A stretch of 64,000 bases of DNA, taken from assembly GCF_001045455.1 (NCBI RefSeq), contig NZ_LFNE01000009.1, positions 1 to 64,000 of the forward strand, in the 5' to 3' direction. The number at the start of each line of letters is the position of its first letter. Position 1 is the stretch's first letter. Below the pieces are notes generated by a model. It worked only from the letters and a program-made list of their open reading frames with translations. It searched no databases and was not told the origin of the DNA. The stretch comes from Chryseobacterium sp. FH2 (GTDB taxonomy: Bacteria; Bacteroidota; Bacteroidia; Flavobacteriales; Weeksellaceae). The translations under genes and the position numbers were made by a program. Of this stretch, positions 34,909 to 43,446 are shown piece by piece.

Positions 34909-36225
34909 CTAGATTTCCGTATTCATATCCCAGTTTTGAAGATAGTCGTGGACATGTTTCAAAAACATACCTCCTAAAGAACCGTCTACAACTCTGTGAT
35001 CATATGAATGAGACATAAACATCAACTGACGGATAGCGATTACATCACCATCTTTAGTTTCAAGCACTGCAGGTTTTTTTACAATAGCTCCGATGGCCAG
35101 AATTGCAACCTGAGGTTGAGGAATAATAGGTGTTCCCATAAGGTTTCCGAAGCTTCCTACGTTAGAAATTGTATAGGTTGCGCCTTGTGTGTCTTCTGGT
35201 CTCAGTTTTTTGTTCCTTGCTCTGAAAGCTAAGTCATTGATGGCTTTTGCAAGACCTGAAAGTGATAATTGATCAGCGTTTTTGATTACCGGAACGATAA
35301 GATTCCCATCCGGAAGAGCAGTCGCCATACCAATATTGATATTTTTCTTTTTGATGATATTTTCACCGTTTACAGAGACATTGATCATCGGGTAATCCTG
35401 AATGGCTTTTACAATGGCTTTCACAAAAATTGGCATAAAGGTCAATTTTTCACCTTCACGTTTTTCGAAAATATCTTTATGCTTATTTCTCCATTTTACA
35501 ACGTTGGTCACATCTGTTTCAATGAAAGAAGTCACATGTGGTGCAATTTGTTTTGCTTTCACCATATTTTCAGCGATGATTTTTCTCATTCTGTCCATAG
35601 GAATGATTTCGTCACCTGCTGCAACAGGAACTGTAGAAACCGGCGTAGAAGCAGCAACGGCTTTTGGTGCAGAAACAGCTTGTGCCATAGCAGCTTGTTG
35701 AGCTGGCTGGTTTCCTCTGTTATTTACGTAAGCTAAAATATCTTCTTTGGTAATTCTTCCTTCTAAACCGTTTCCTTTGATAGATTTAAGTTCAGTTTCA
35801 GAAATATTTTCTTGTTGTGCAATTGATTTTACAAGCGGAGATAAATAAAGATCTCCTGAGAATTCTACATGTGAAGTAGCCGTAGGGGTTAAAGGCTCTT
35901 CTATAGTTTTTAATGTTTCAGCGTCTGGATTTGAGGCATTGGTTTCAGTTTTTACTTCTTCTGAAGCTGTATTTCCGCCTTCTCCTTCAATTTCTAAAAT
36001 AGCAATGGCTTCACCTACTTTTGCAACTTCATCTTTCTGTTTTAAGATTTTCACGATTTTCCCCGAAACAGGTGTCGGAACGTCTGAATCTACCTTATCT
36101 GTTGCAATTTCTACTACGGAATCATCCTCTTTTACATTATCACCCTCATTGAATAACCAAGTGATAATTGTAGCTTCCATAACACCTTCTCCCATGGAAG
36201 GAAGCAATAATTTGTATTCTGCCAT
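34909..36225 (-). CDS. 2-oxoacid dehydrogenase E2 acyltransferase (branched-chain type likely)
   Basis: 438 aa. One lipoyl domain (1-78, Lys44 in ATDKVDSD), a linker, a peripheral-subunit-binding domain (about 130-170: LSPLVKSIAQQENIS), an Ala/Pro linker and the catalytic domain with His410 and Asp414 in SYDHRVVDG. It differs from the sucB product in the lipoyl motif (ATDKVDSD against DSDKATLE), as is typical of branched-chain 2-oxoacid dehydrogenase E2. E1 and E3 genes are not adjacent, so the substrate (branched-chain or pyruvate) cannot be fixed. A -7 box lies at 36246-36253. Confidence 0.9.
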   Translation of the reverse strand: MAEYKLLLPSMGEGVMEATIITWLFNEGDNVKEDDSVVEIATDKVDSDVPTPVSGKIVKILKQKDEVAKVGEAIAILEIEGEGGNTASEEVKTETNASNPDAETLKTIEEPLTPTATSHVEFSGDLYLSPLVKSIAQQENISETELKSIKGNGLEGRITKEDILAYVNNRGNQPAQQAAMAQAVSAPKAVAASTPVSTVPVAAGDEIIPMDRMRKIIAENMVKAKQIAPHVTSFIETDVTNVVKWRNKHKDIFEKREGEKLTFMPIFVKAIVKAIQDYPMINVSVNGENIIKKKNINIGMATALPDGNLIVPVIKNADQLSLSGLAKAINDLAFRARNKKLRPEDTQGATYTISNVGSFGNLMGTPIIPQPQVAILAIGAIVKKPAVLETKDGDVIAIRQLMFMSHSYDHRVVDGSLGGMFLKHVHDYLQNWDMNTEI

Positions 36226-36245
36226 TTTTAATTTTTAGATTTTGA

Positions 36246-36253
36246 CAAATATA
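36246..36253 (-). promoter_or_regulatory. -7 promoter element for the E2 gene
   Basis: On the minus strand TATATTTG, 20 bp before the ATG at 36225. No TTG at the -33 position. Confidence 0.45.
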
Positions 36254-36288
36254 TAAAAAAAATCGGTTTTTTTATGAAATGTATAATT

Positions 36289-37116
36289 TTAGAAAAATTC
36301 GATGTAAATATTCTCCCCAACATTTAATCCAAATAAAGATTTTGCTCCGTTTTTTTTGCTTCCCTTATAGATTGTAAGCTCCAAAAGCTGGCTGTCATTG
36401 AAAATGGCCGCCGACTGCCCGTGGAATTCTGTTTCTCTTTCCCAATCAGAAACCACTTCTGTATGACTTGAAAATACTCTGGAAAGGCTTAGATTTCTGA
36501 ATTTTATGGTGAAATTTTCATGTCCTTTGCCTAGGCTTTCGAAGAAATCTTTACTGATATTTGAAATTATGTTTCCGAAATTATCAATATAGGTAACTTC
36601 CCCGATAATCATTTTTTCAGACTCATTATAAACAGGTTTCGGGAACAGCAATTCTTTGGCATGTCTTATTTTTCTGCCAATAACTTCAGGTAATCCGCCA
36701 TTTGCCAAATGTACTGCAGCGGGAACAAAAACATCAGTGGAAGTGAAGTTGACAATATCATCAAATCTGTTATTCAATGTGATTTCATAGATAGCTTCCG
36801 GTTTAATATCAAAAAAAATTAAACTTAAAATTCCGTTATCAGCTGCCAAAAAGTAATGTCCGTCAGCCTTATATAGAATGTTTTTTCTTGATTTGTGATG
36901 AAAACTGTCTACCGAAACAATGTGAATAGTTCCTTTAGGAAAATATTTATAAGCATTCCTTACAATATAAGAGGTCTGTATAAGATTAAAGGCTTGAATA
37001 TCATGAGTAATGTCAACAATATTCACCTCTGGCTTTAGGGACAGGATTTTGCCTTTCACAGCGGCAACTCTGTAATCTAAATTTCCGAAATCCGAGGTAA
37101 GGGTGATAATCGACAT
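36289..37116 (-). CDS. SAM hydrolase / fluorinase-family protein (DUF62)
   Basis: 275 aa, the usual length. The N-terminal ITLTSDFGNLDYRVAAVKG and VDITHDI motifs, HIVSVDS and ADNGILS are the signature of the S-adenosyl-L-methionine hydroxide adenosyltransferase family, which splits SAM to adenosine and methionine; the FGNIISN and TFHGQSAAIF-like segments form the C-terminal beta domain. The physiological role is unclear across the family. A -7 box (minus-strand TAAATTTG, 37149-37142) lies 25 bp upstream. Confidence 0.9.
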   Translation of the reverse strand: MSIITLTSDFGNLDYRVAAVKGKILSLKPEVNIVDITHDIQAFNLIQTSYIVRNAYKYFPKGTIHIVSVDSFHHKSRKNILYKADGHYFLAADNGILSLIFFDIKPEAIYEITLNNRFDDIVNFTSTDVFVPAAVHLANGGLPEVIGRKIRHAKELLFPKPVYNESEKMIIGEVTYIDNFGNIISNISKDFFESLGKGHENFTIKFRNLSLSRVFSSHTEVVSDWERETEFHGQSAAIFNDSQLLELTIYKGSKKNGAKSLFGLNVGENIYIEFF

Positions 37117-37195
37117 TTGTAATTCTAGAAATGATGTTCTGCAAATTTATTTAAAAATAAAGGAAAGCCCGAATAATGTGGAAAAGAATTTGATA

Positions 37196-37203
37196 TAAAT
37201 TTG
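37196..37203 (+). promoter_or_regulatory. -7 promoter element for the phoH gene
   Basis: TAAATTTG, a perfect TAnnTTTG, 45 bp before the ATG at 37249; no TTG at the usual distance. Confidence 0.4.
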
Positions 37204-37248
37204 AAAAAAATCTTTAAATTTAAAATCTAAATAAAATATAAATACTGC

Positions 37249-38205
37249 ATGTTTGAATTAACATATGATTTGGAAGATGTTAGCGTAAAAACCTTTTACG
37301 GTGTTAATAACCAATATTTCAATTTAATAAAATCCAGCTTTCCAACTCTTAAAATAACAGGAAGAGATCACTTTATTTTTGCAATGGGTAATCAGGAAGC
37401 TCTTGATATTTTTAAACAAAAATTAGATGACATAGTAAAATATATTTCCAAAAATAACTCTATTGAGCTTAAAGATGTTGAAAATATCCTTAATATTAAA
37501 GATGAGAATGAAAAACAATTGGTCTTTGATCAGGATATTATCGTAAAAGGAGTAAACGGAAAAATAATTAAAGCTAAAACCACCAATCTTAAAAAACTAG
37601 TAAAGGAAACCGAAAAAAAAGATATGGTTTTTGCCATCGGTCCGGCTGGAACGGGGAAAACTTATACGAGTGTTGCCCTGGCGGCAAAAGCTTTGAGAGA
37701 TAAGCAGGTTAAAAGAATTGTTTTGACAAGACCGGCTGTGGAAGCGGGGGAGAGTCTGGGTTTTTTACCGGGTGATCTTAAAGAGAAGCTTGATCCATAT
37801 TTACAGCCGTTGTATGATGCGCTTAGAGATATGATTCCGCATGAAAAGCTTGAAGGTTTTATCGAGAAAAAAATTATAGAGGTCGCTCCTTTAGCTTTTA
37901 TGAGAGGCAGAACACTTGATGATGCCTTTGTAATTCTTGATGAAGCCCAAAACACTACTCATTCTCAAATGAAAATGTTCTTGACCAGGATGGGGATGAA
38001 TGCAAAATTTATCATTACAGGGGATCCAAGTCAGGTTGATTTGCCCCCAAAACAACAATCCGGATTGAAAGAAGCGATGAGAATTCTGAGAGACGTAAAA
38101 GAAATTGGTTTTGTACACCTTACAGAAGAAGATGTGGTAAGACATCCTGTGGTAAGAAAAATTATCTTGGCATATAATGAGGAAGATAAAAGATTAAAAG
38201 ATTAG
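37249..38205 (+). CDS. phoH: PhoH family ATPase
   Basis: 318 aa. The C-terminal two-thirds is the PhoH P-loop domain with Walker A GPAGTGKT (131-138) and Walker B VILDEAQN (228-235); the N-terminal part has the KH-like segment usual for PhoL-type proteins. These ATPases are linked to RNA metabolism and ribosome maturation, often beside ybeY. Here it stands alone, divergent from the SAM hydrolase gene. Confidence 0.93.
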   Translation: MFELTYDLEDVSVKTFYGVNNQYFNLIKSSFPTLKITGRDHFIFAMGNQEALDIFKQKLDDIVKYISKNNSIELKDVENILNIKDENEKQLVFDQDIIVKGVNGKIIKAKTTNLKKLVKETEKKDMVFAIGPAGTGKTYTSVALAAKALRDKQVKRIVLTRPAVEAGESLGFLPGDLKEKLDPYLQPLYDALRDMIPHEKLEGFIEKKIIEVAPLAFMRGRTLDDAFVILDEAQNTTHSQMKMFLTRMGMNAKFIITGDPSQVDLPPKQQSGLKEAMRILRDVKEIGFVHLTEEDVVRHPVVRKIILAYNEEDKRLKD

Positions 38206-38299
38206 TCTAAATCTTAAAAGAAGTAAAATCGGGAGCTATTATTTAAAATCCTAAAATTTTAGTTTTTATAAAGAAAATATAATTTTATTTTGTTAAAAT

Positions 38300-38330
38300 T
38301 TGTTAAATTTAAAATTAATGTTTATGTTTG
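38300..38330 (+). promoter_or_regulatory. promoter of the first beta-barrel gene
   Basis: TTG (38300-38302), 20 bp, TATGTTTG (38323-38330), a full consensus; the leader would be about 22 nt. Confidence 0.7.
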
Positions 38331-38358
38331 CGCTCTAATTTTAAAAACTAATTAAAAC

Positions 38359-39015
38359 ATGAAAAAAGTTATGTTAATTGCAGCAGTTGCTGTTATGGGA
38401 ATTTCTGCAAACGCGCAAGAATTTAGATTCGGACCAAAAGCAGGTTACTCTTTTTCAACTTTAAAATATAAGGATACTGAAACTTCGATGAACACAGATC
38501 CGATGCATACATTCTATGTAGGTGGTTTGGCTGAGTATAAAATCAATGATAAATTTGGTATTCAGGGTGAGGTGCTTTATTCTCCGCTTGGTGGTAAGTC
38601 AAAATACGAAGCTGAGGAAGAAGATGGAGAATTCAGTGGTCTTAAAACAAAAACTACTTTGGGAACTTTATTGGTTCCGGTTTCTGCAAAATATTTTATT
38701 ACTGAAGGTTTTTCTGTTTCTGCAGGTGCTAGTTTCGGGGTTATTTTTTCTGCAAAAGCAAAAACCGTATTTGATGGAGGATTGAATATTCCGGGATTAG
38801 AACTAGAAGGGGATAAAGAAGTGGATGTTAAAGATGCTTATAACAAGCTCAATATAGCTCCGTTCATTGGTGTTGAATACGCTTTAGAAAATGGATTGTT
38901 TTTCGATGCTAGATATAATTTAGGTATCTCTAATCTTGCAAAAAATTCAGGTGATGGTAAAGTAACTAACAGCTTTGCACAAATTGGCGTTGGTTTCAAA
39001 TTCGGAGGAAACTAA
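38359..39015 (+). CDS. outer membrane beta-barrel protein (PorT/OMP_b-brl family)
   Basis: 218 aa. Signal peptide 1-20 (ANAQ) followed by alternating aromatic/polar beta-strands, GPKAGYSFSTL, YVGGLAEYKINDKFGIQGEVLYS and a C-terminal FAQIGVGFKFGGN, typical of small flavobacterial outer-membrane barrels. No ligand known. It has its own promoter and terminator and is only distantly similar to the three barrel genes that follow. Confidence 0.85.
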   Translation: MKKVMLIAAVAVMGISANAQEFRFGPKAGYSFSTLKYKDTETSMNTDPMHTFYVGGLAEYKINDKFGIQGEVLYSPLGGKSKYEAEEEDGEFSGLKTKTTLGTLLVPVSAKYFITEGFSVSAGASFGVIFSAKAKTVFDGGLNIPGLELEGDKEVDVKDAYNKLNIAPFIGVEYALENGLFFDARYNLGISNLAKNSGDGKVTNSFAQIGVGFKFGGN

Positions 39016-39039
39016 GAATTATCAATTTAAAAGATATTA

Positions 39040-39067
39040 AAGCGGAATGATTTATTCCGCTTTTTTA
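39040..39067 (+). terminator. terminator of the first beta-barrel gene
   Basis: AAGCGGAAT (39040-39048) pairs perfectly with ATTCCGCTT (39054-39062), followed by a T-run. Confidence 0.88.
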
Positions 39068-39186
39068 TTATGATAAAGGATTTTAACTATATGTTAATAA
39101 ATTTTTAATATAGAAACTTAGGAATTAATTGTAATTAAGATTGAAAATATCAATAATAAGCGCGGTTTTGGCCTATTATATACGTC

Positions 39187-39288
39187 TTGAAAGAAGATTA
39201 TCTGTTAAAATTAGTTGTAATTTCTTCTTAAAATACGATTTAATAAAATAAGTATTTTTAAACAACAATTGAAAAATTGTCTTTTTTT
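39187..39288 (+). ncRNA. weak candidate small RNA with terminator
   Basis: AAGAAGA (39191-39197) pairs with TCTTCTT (39223-39229), and ACAATT (39265-39270) with AATTGT (39275-39280) around GAAA, followed by a run of eight or nine Ts. A terminator with no gene before it suggests a short transcript, but no consensus promoter is visible upstream. Confidence 0.25.
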
Positions 39289-39410
39289 TACTCAAAAAAT
39301 TATGAAAACTTCAAAGACCTATGTTTTCTGCATTTTATTCTTGGGAAAAGCTAAATTTCACGGATGATATTAATCACATTAACAAATTTTAATATTAAGG
39401 GTACCCTCTG

Positions 39411-39418
39411 TAATTTTG
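39411..39418 (+). promoter_or_regulatory. -7 promoter element for the tandem barrel genes
   Basis: TAATTTTG, a perfect TAnnTTTG, 31 bp before the ATG at 39449. The palindrome AGGGTACCCT (39398-39407) lies in the spacer just upstream and is a candidate operator. Confidence 0.55.
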
Positions 39419-39448
39419 CCCTCAGAAAGTATTAAAATTTTTAGAAAA

Positions 39449-40063
39449 ATGAAAAAAGTATTATTAGCAGGTGCTATTGCACTTTTCGGTTTATCAAATG
39501 CGCAAATCGCTAAAGGAACTACTTATTTGTCTGGTGAAATAAACTATACATCAACTCAAGATAACAATACAGATTATAAAAGAGAAGATTTCAAAATTAC
39601 TCCTACTGTAGGATATTTTGTTGGAACTAACTTGGCTGTAGGTTTAGGTGTTGGTTATACTAACGGTTCTACAACTAATTATTTTGTAGAAGATGTAAAA
39701 ACTAAAACAACTAGAGATGCTTTTGTTATTAAGCCTTTCGCAAGAAAATATTGGACTTTAGCTGACAAATTGTACATCTTTGGTCAATTAGAAGTTCCTA
39801 TGGAGTTTGGTAAAGATAAAAGAGAGGTTTCAGGAGATGTTACTAACATCAATACTGAAAATAAATTCACTTCAATCGGTGTAAACGTTAAACCAGGTTT
39901 AGATTATTTCTTAAATAAAAACTGGTCTATTGAAGCTACTGTTGGTGAATTCGGTTACAAAAACGAAAAATATAAAGATGCTGATAAAAGTACAGATAAT
40001 TTCAACTTTGGTTTGAACTTATCTTCTGTAACGTTCGGTGTTAAATATGTATTTGGTAAATAA
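39449..40063 (+). CDS. outer membrane beta-barrel protein, tandem copy 1
   Basis: 204 aa from the ATG at 39449 (MKKVLLAG); an in-frame start at 39416 would sit on the promoter. Signal peptide 1-19 (LSNAQ) and amphipathic strands ending in SSVTFGVKYVFGK, an outer-membrane C-terminus. Copy 2 shares most of its strand pattern (GTTYLSGEINY / GTTYVSGQINY; PFARKYWTLADKLYIFGQLE / PFVRKYFTLSDKLYFFGHLE). Function unknown. Confidence 0.85.
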   Translation: MKKVLLAGAIALFGLSNAQIAKGTTYLSGEINYTSTQDNNTDYKREDFKITPTVGYFVGTNLAVGLGVGYTNGSTTNYFVEDVKTKTTRDAFVIKPFARKYWTLADKLYIFGQLEVPMEFGKDKREVSGDVTNINTENKFTSIGVNVKPGLDYFLNKNWSIEATVGEFGYKNEKYKDADKSTDNFNFGLNLSSVTFGVKYVFGK

Positions 40064-40083
40064 TAAACAAAGCATATAAAGTT

Positions 40084-40113
40084 AAAGTCCTGAGGTTTTC
40101 TTGGGACTTTTTC
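40084..40113 (+). terminator. terminator between barrel copies 1 and 2
   Basis: AAAGTCC (40084-40090) pairs with GGACTTT (40104-40110), followed by Ts. The loop is 13 nt. Confidence 0.65.
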
Positions 40114-40138
40114 TCCATATAAAAACTAAAACTAAACC

Positions 40139-40822
40139 GTGAAAAAACTATTACTGACAGGTGCTGTTGCATTTTTCGGACTTTCGGACGCTCAGATTAA
40201 CACGGGAACAACCTATGTTTCCGGACAAATAAATTATTCTAAAAGCAATCTCAAAACTGAAACGCCTTCCGGGAAAAAAGAAGGAGACGAGCTTAAAATC
40301 AGTCCTTCTATAGGAGTTTTTGTTGCTTCAAATTTTGCGGTAGGAACAAGCGTGGGATTCTTACACACAAAGTGGAGCGCTGATGAATTTTATGATATTT
40401 CTAATTCTGCTACAGAATCTTATTTCAGCATTTCTAATAAGAGTAATATTTTTGAAGTTGCTCCTTTCGTAAGAAAGTATTTTACTTTATCGGACAAATT
40501 ATATTTCTTCGGACACTTAGAAATACCTATTCAGTTTGGTAAATTGGAAGGCAACGGAATGACAACTACTATTGATCCGATGACTGGGTTTATAACAGTT
40601 TATCAGGTGCAATCCGAACATAAAATTTCATCAATAGGAGTTAGAGTAAAACCAGGTGTAGAATACTTCTTAAGTAAAAACTGGACCGTTGAAGCGACTT
40701 TAGGAGAATTTGGATATAAAAGCTCAAAGACAAAAGGAGATGAGGGATCTGTTGAAAATTATAATTTCGGATTAAACCTTTCTTCAGTTACCTTGGGGAT
40801 AAAATATGTTTTCACTAAATAA
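40139..40822 (+). CDS. outer membrane beta-barrel protein, tandem copy 2
   Basis: 227 aa, starting at GTG 40139 (MKKLLLTG). Signal peptide 1-19 (LSDAQ), beta-strand pattern and C-terminus SSVTLGIKYVFTK are near those of copy 1. The GTG start and the terminator upstream suggest weaker or separate expression. Function unknown. Confidence 0.83.
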   Translation: MKKLLLTGAVAFFGLSDAQINTGTTYVSGQINYSKSNLKTETPSGKKEGDELKISPSIGVFVASNFAVGTSVGFLHTKWSADEFYDISNSATESYFSISNKSNIFEVAPFVRKYFTLSDKLYFFGHLEIPIQFGKLEGNGMTTTIDPMTGFITVYQVQSEHKISSIGVRVKPGVEYFLSKNWTVEATLGEFGYKSSKTKGDEGSVENYNFGLNLSSVTLGIKYVFTK

Positions 40823-40870
40823 AATCAACAATAAAATATAAAACAAATTAATACTTTAAATATAATTACA

Positions 40871-41515
40871 ATGAAAAAATTATTACTAGCTGGTGCAGTA
40901 GCACTTTTCGGATTGTCAAATGCACAAATGTCTAAAGGGGATTGGGTAATCAGTGGAAACACAGGATTAGGTTTTAACACTCAAAGCTCTAAGGTAAAAG
41001 TTAACGGTGAATCTGAAGACGGTCCTAAAATCAGTAACTTTTCTATTACCCCTTCTGTAGGATATTTTGTAATCGATGGTCTGGCTGTAGGAATCGACTT
41101 AGGATTCAACAGCAATACATTAAAGCAGGATGGTGATAAAGTAACAAATTCTACATTTTCAGTGATGCCGACTGCTACTTATTATTTCCAGACAGGAAGT
41201 AAGTTTATTCCTTTTGTAGGAGCAGGTATCGGATATGCATCAAACAAAACAAAATATAGTTTTGCGAATTCAATTATTGATCCGCTACTTTTCGATGGAG
41301 ATACAACAACAGATGGTTTAGCTTGGAAGGCAAAAGCTGGTGTTACTTATTTGGCAACCCAGTCTTTAGGTATCAACTTAGGTCTTGGATTTGACCAGTT
41401 CTATACTAAAGATACTTATTACAACACAGAAGTGAAAACTACAACAAGTAATTTCGGTGTAAATGTAGGTTTTTCTTATTTCATCAAAGCTAAAGCTCAA
41501 AAATCTGATAAATAA
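40871..41515 (+). CDS. outer membrane beta-barrel protein, tandem copy 3
   Basis: 214 aa. The signal peptide (MKKLLLAGAVALFGLSNAQ) is almost identical to copies 1 and 2, but the mature part has diverged (MSKGDWVISGNTGLGFN, C-terminus FSYFIKAKAQKSDK), and it is the least similar of the three. It looks like an OmpW/OMP_b-brl-type small barrel. It is 48 bp after copy 2 and is followed by the bidirectional terminator at 41541-41568. Confidence 0.83.
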   Translation: MKKLLLAGAVALFGLSNAQMSKGDWVISGNTGLGFNTQSSKVKVNGESEDGPKISNFSITPSVGYFVIDGLAVGIDLGFNSNTLKQDGDKVTNSTFSVMPTATYYFQTGSKFIPFVGAGIGYASNKTKYSFANSIIDPLLFDGDTTTDGLAWKAKAGVTYLATQSLGINLGLGFDQFYTKDTYYNTEVKTTTSNFGVNVGFSYFIKAKAQKSDK

Positions 41516-41540
41516 TCAATTTATTTTAAGATAATAATGA

Positions 41541-41568
41541 AAAAACCAACTCGAAAGAGTTGGTTTTT
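41541..41568. terminator. bidirectional terminator
   Basis: AAAAACCAACTC (41541-41552) pairs perfectly with GAGTTGGTTTTT (41557-41568) around GAAA. It separates barrel copy 3 from the converging TM2/ffh unit. Confidence 0.92.
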
Positions 41569-41595
41569 ATTTTTAATAAGATAAACAGCTATGTT

Positions 41596-41859
41596 TTAGA
41601 ACCATTCTTTTTGGTTTTGGACATAAGTCTGGTCAAATTCTTCATCTGATTTTGTCAGGTAAATAATACCTTCAATTAAACCGACAATACCCGCACCTCC
41701 ACATGTTACAAGACCAAGAATCAACTGAATGACTCCTGTTTTTGTATAACCCAGGTAAAATTTGTGAATGGCAAATGCTCCAAGCAAGATTCCTAAAATA
41801 CCTGCAACTAGTTTTTTTTCTGATTTGTAAGGTTGATTGTAGTTTCCTTGTGTTTCCAT
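41596..41859 (-). CDS. TM2-domain membrane protein
   Basis: 87 aa. Two membrane helices (about 17-35 and 40-66) joined by HKFYLGYTKTG, the TM2-domain signature (GxHxFYLG-like turn). The family is widespread and of unknown function. It starts 27 bp after the ffh stop and is probably co-transcribed. Confidence 0.85.
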   Translation of the reverse strand: METQGNYNQPYKSEKKLVAGILGILLGAFAIHKFYLGYTKTGVIQLILGLVTCGGAGIVGLIEGIIYLTKSDEEFDQTYVQNQKEWF

Positions 41860-41886
41860 AATAATATTTTTTAATGATTGTTGGTG

Positions 41887-43248
41887 TTATTTTCCAAACA
41901 TTCCGCCCATTCCAGGCATATTTGGCATTTTGCTCATCATCTGCATCATTTGTTTTCCTTGAGGGCCCTGCATCATTTTCATCATTTTCCCCATTTGATC
42001 AAATTGCTTCATCAATTGGTTTACATCTTCAATTTTTCTTCCTGCGCCTTTAGCAATTCTATTTTTTCTTTGTGTATTGATAATAGAGGGAGTTCTTCTT
42101 TCTTCCGGGGTCATAGAATAGATGATAGCTTCGATATGTTTAAATGCATCATCGCTGATTTCCACATCTTTAATTGCTTTTCCAACTCCGGGAATCATAC
42201 CCATCAAATCTTTCATATTACCCATTTTCTTGATTTGATTGATTTGCTTTAAGAAATCGTCAAAACCAAACTCATTTTTAGCGATTTTTTTGTGAAGTTT
42301 TTTTGCTTCTTCTTCGTCAAACTGCTCCTGAGCTCTTTCTACTAAGGAAACAACGTCTCCCATTCCCAAGATTCTGTCTGCCATCCTTTCCGGGTAGAAA
42401 AGGTCTAAAGCCTCCATTTTCTCACCCGTAGAAATGAATTTTATTGGTTTTTCTACAACGGAACGAATTGTCAATGCTGCACCACCTCGTGTATCACCGT
42501 CTAATTTTGTAAGTACAACTCCATCAAAATTTAAAGCATCGTTAAATGCTTTAGCTGTATTCACAGCATCCTGACCAGTCATTGAGTCAACAACGAATAG
42601 TGTTTCATCCGGTTTGATGAAATAATGAACAGACTTAATCTCGTTCATCATTTGCTCATCAATCGCTAAACGGCCTGCAGTATCGACGATTACAATATCG
42701 TGACCATTTGATTTTGCAAAATTAATTGCATTCTCGGCAATAGTAGAAGGATTTGTAGAACCTTCTTCCGTGAAAACAGGAACCCCGATCTGTCCACCTA
42801 AAACTTTAAGCTGATCAATCGCAGCAGGACGGTAAACGTCACAAGCAACCAAAAGAGGTTTTTTATTTCTTTTTGTTTTTAAATAGTTAGCCAATTTTCC
42901 GGAAAAAGTGGTTTTACCAGAACCCTGAAGACCTGCAATAAGAATTACAGACGGTTTTCCTGAAAGATTAATTCCTTCCTGAGAACCTCCCATCAAATCT
43001 ACTAATTCGTCATGAACAATTTTTGTCATCAACTGTCCCGGTGTAAGCGAAGTAAGAACGTTTTGCCCTAAAGCCTTATCCTGAACTCTTTTAGTAAGAT
43101 CTTTGGCAACTTTATAATTAACATCGGCGTCTACCAATGCTCTACGAATCTCTTTTACGGTTTCGGCTACATTGATTTCCGTGATTTTTCCGCGTCCGGA
43201 AATATTGTGAAGCGCTTTGTCTAATTTATCCTGTAAACTATTAAACAT
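41887..43248 (-). CDS. ffh: signal recognition particle protein Ffh
   Basis: 453 aa. N domain (1-90), GTPase G domain with GLQGSGKTT (106-114), DTAGR (189-193) and TKLD (247-250), then the Met-rich M domain ending in MMQMMSKMPNMPGMGGMFGK, which binds signal sequences and 4.5S RNA. It targets nascent inner-membrane proteins. A full consensus promoter lies upstream at 43300-43272. Confidence 0.97.
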   Translation of the reverse strand: MFNSLQDKLDKALHNISGRGKITEINVAETVKEIRRALVDADVNYKVAKDLTKRVQDKALGQNVLTSLTPGQLMTKIVHDELVDLMGGSQEGINLSGKPSVILIAGLQGSGKTTFSGKLANYLKTKRNKKPLLVACDVYRPAAIDQLKVLGGQIGVPVFTEEGSTNPSTIAENAINFAKSNGHDIVIVDTAGRLAIDEQMMNEIKSVHYFIKPDETLFVVDSMTGQDAVNTAKAFNDALNFDGVVLTKLDGDTRGGAALTIRSVVEKPIKFISTGEKMEALDLFYPERMADRILGMGDVVSLVERAQEQFDEEEAKKLHKKIAKNEFGFDDFLKQINQIKKMGNMKDLMGMIPGVGKAIKDVEISDDAFKHIEAIIYSMTPEERRTPSIINTQRKNRIAKGAGRKIEDVNQLMKQFDQMGKMMKMMQGPQGKQMMQMMSKMPNMPGMGGMFGK

Positions 43249-43271
43249 ATTTATTGTAAATTATAGGTTTG

Positions 43272-43300
43272 CAAAAATAGGGAATTTTTAGCATATCCAA
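43272..43300 (-). promoter_or_regulatory. promoter of ffh
   Basis: On the minus strand TTG (43300-43298), 18 bp, TATTTTTG (43279-43272); leader of about 18 nt. Confidence 0.7.
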
Positions 43301-43406
43301 AGTTTTCGATACGTAATATTATATATAAGGTATAAAATTATTGTAGCCAAAATGTAACTGAGAGATGATAAAAATCAAATCATGGCAAAATACGATAGAA
43401 AAAGTC

Positions 43407-43414
43407 TATTTTTG
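43407..43414 (+). promoter_or_regulatory. -7 promoter element for the atp region
   Basis: TATTTTTG, a perfect TAnnTTTG, 33 bp before the GTG at 43447. No exact TTG at -33. Confidence 0.45.
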
Positions 43415-43446
43415 CGATAATTAAAATGCTCCTAAATAAGCGTTAG

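Larger units (their letters stand above)
39016..39448. other. 433-base intergenic stretch
   Basis: It starts with the terminator at 39040-39067. The middle (39180-39290) holds two short inverted repeats, the second followed by a T-run, which could mark a small RNA. A 21-codon frame at 39302-39367 is not convincing. The right end has a 10-bp palindrome AGGGTACCCT (39398-39407) directly before the -7 box of the next gene. Confidence 0.6.

Noticed and set aside
35269..35736. A 155-codon frame opposite the E2 gene
   Set aside because: Cys/His/Phe-rich translation typical of an antisense shadow; the E2 gene on the other strand is fully conserved.
39302..39367. A 21-codon frame with a hydrophobic start (MKTSKTYVFC)
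   Set aside because: Very short, no promoter at the right distance and no neighbour that would explain it.
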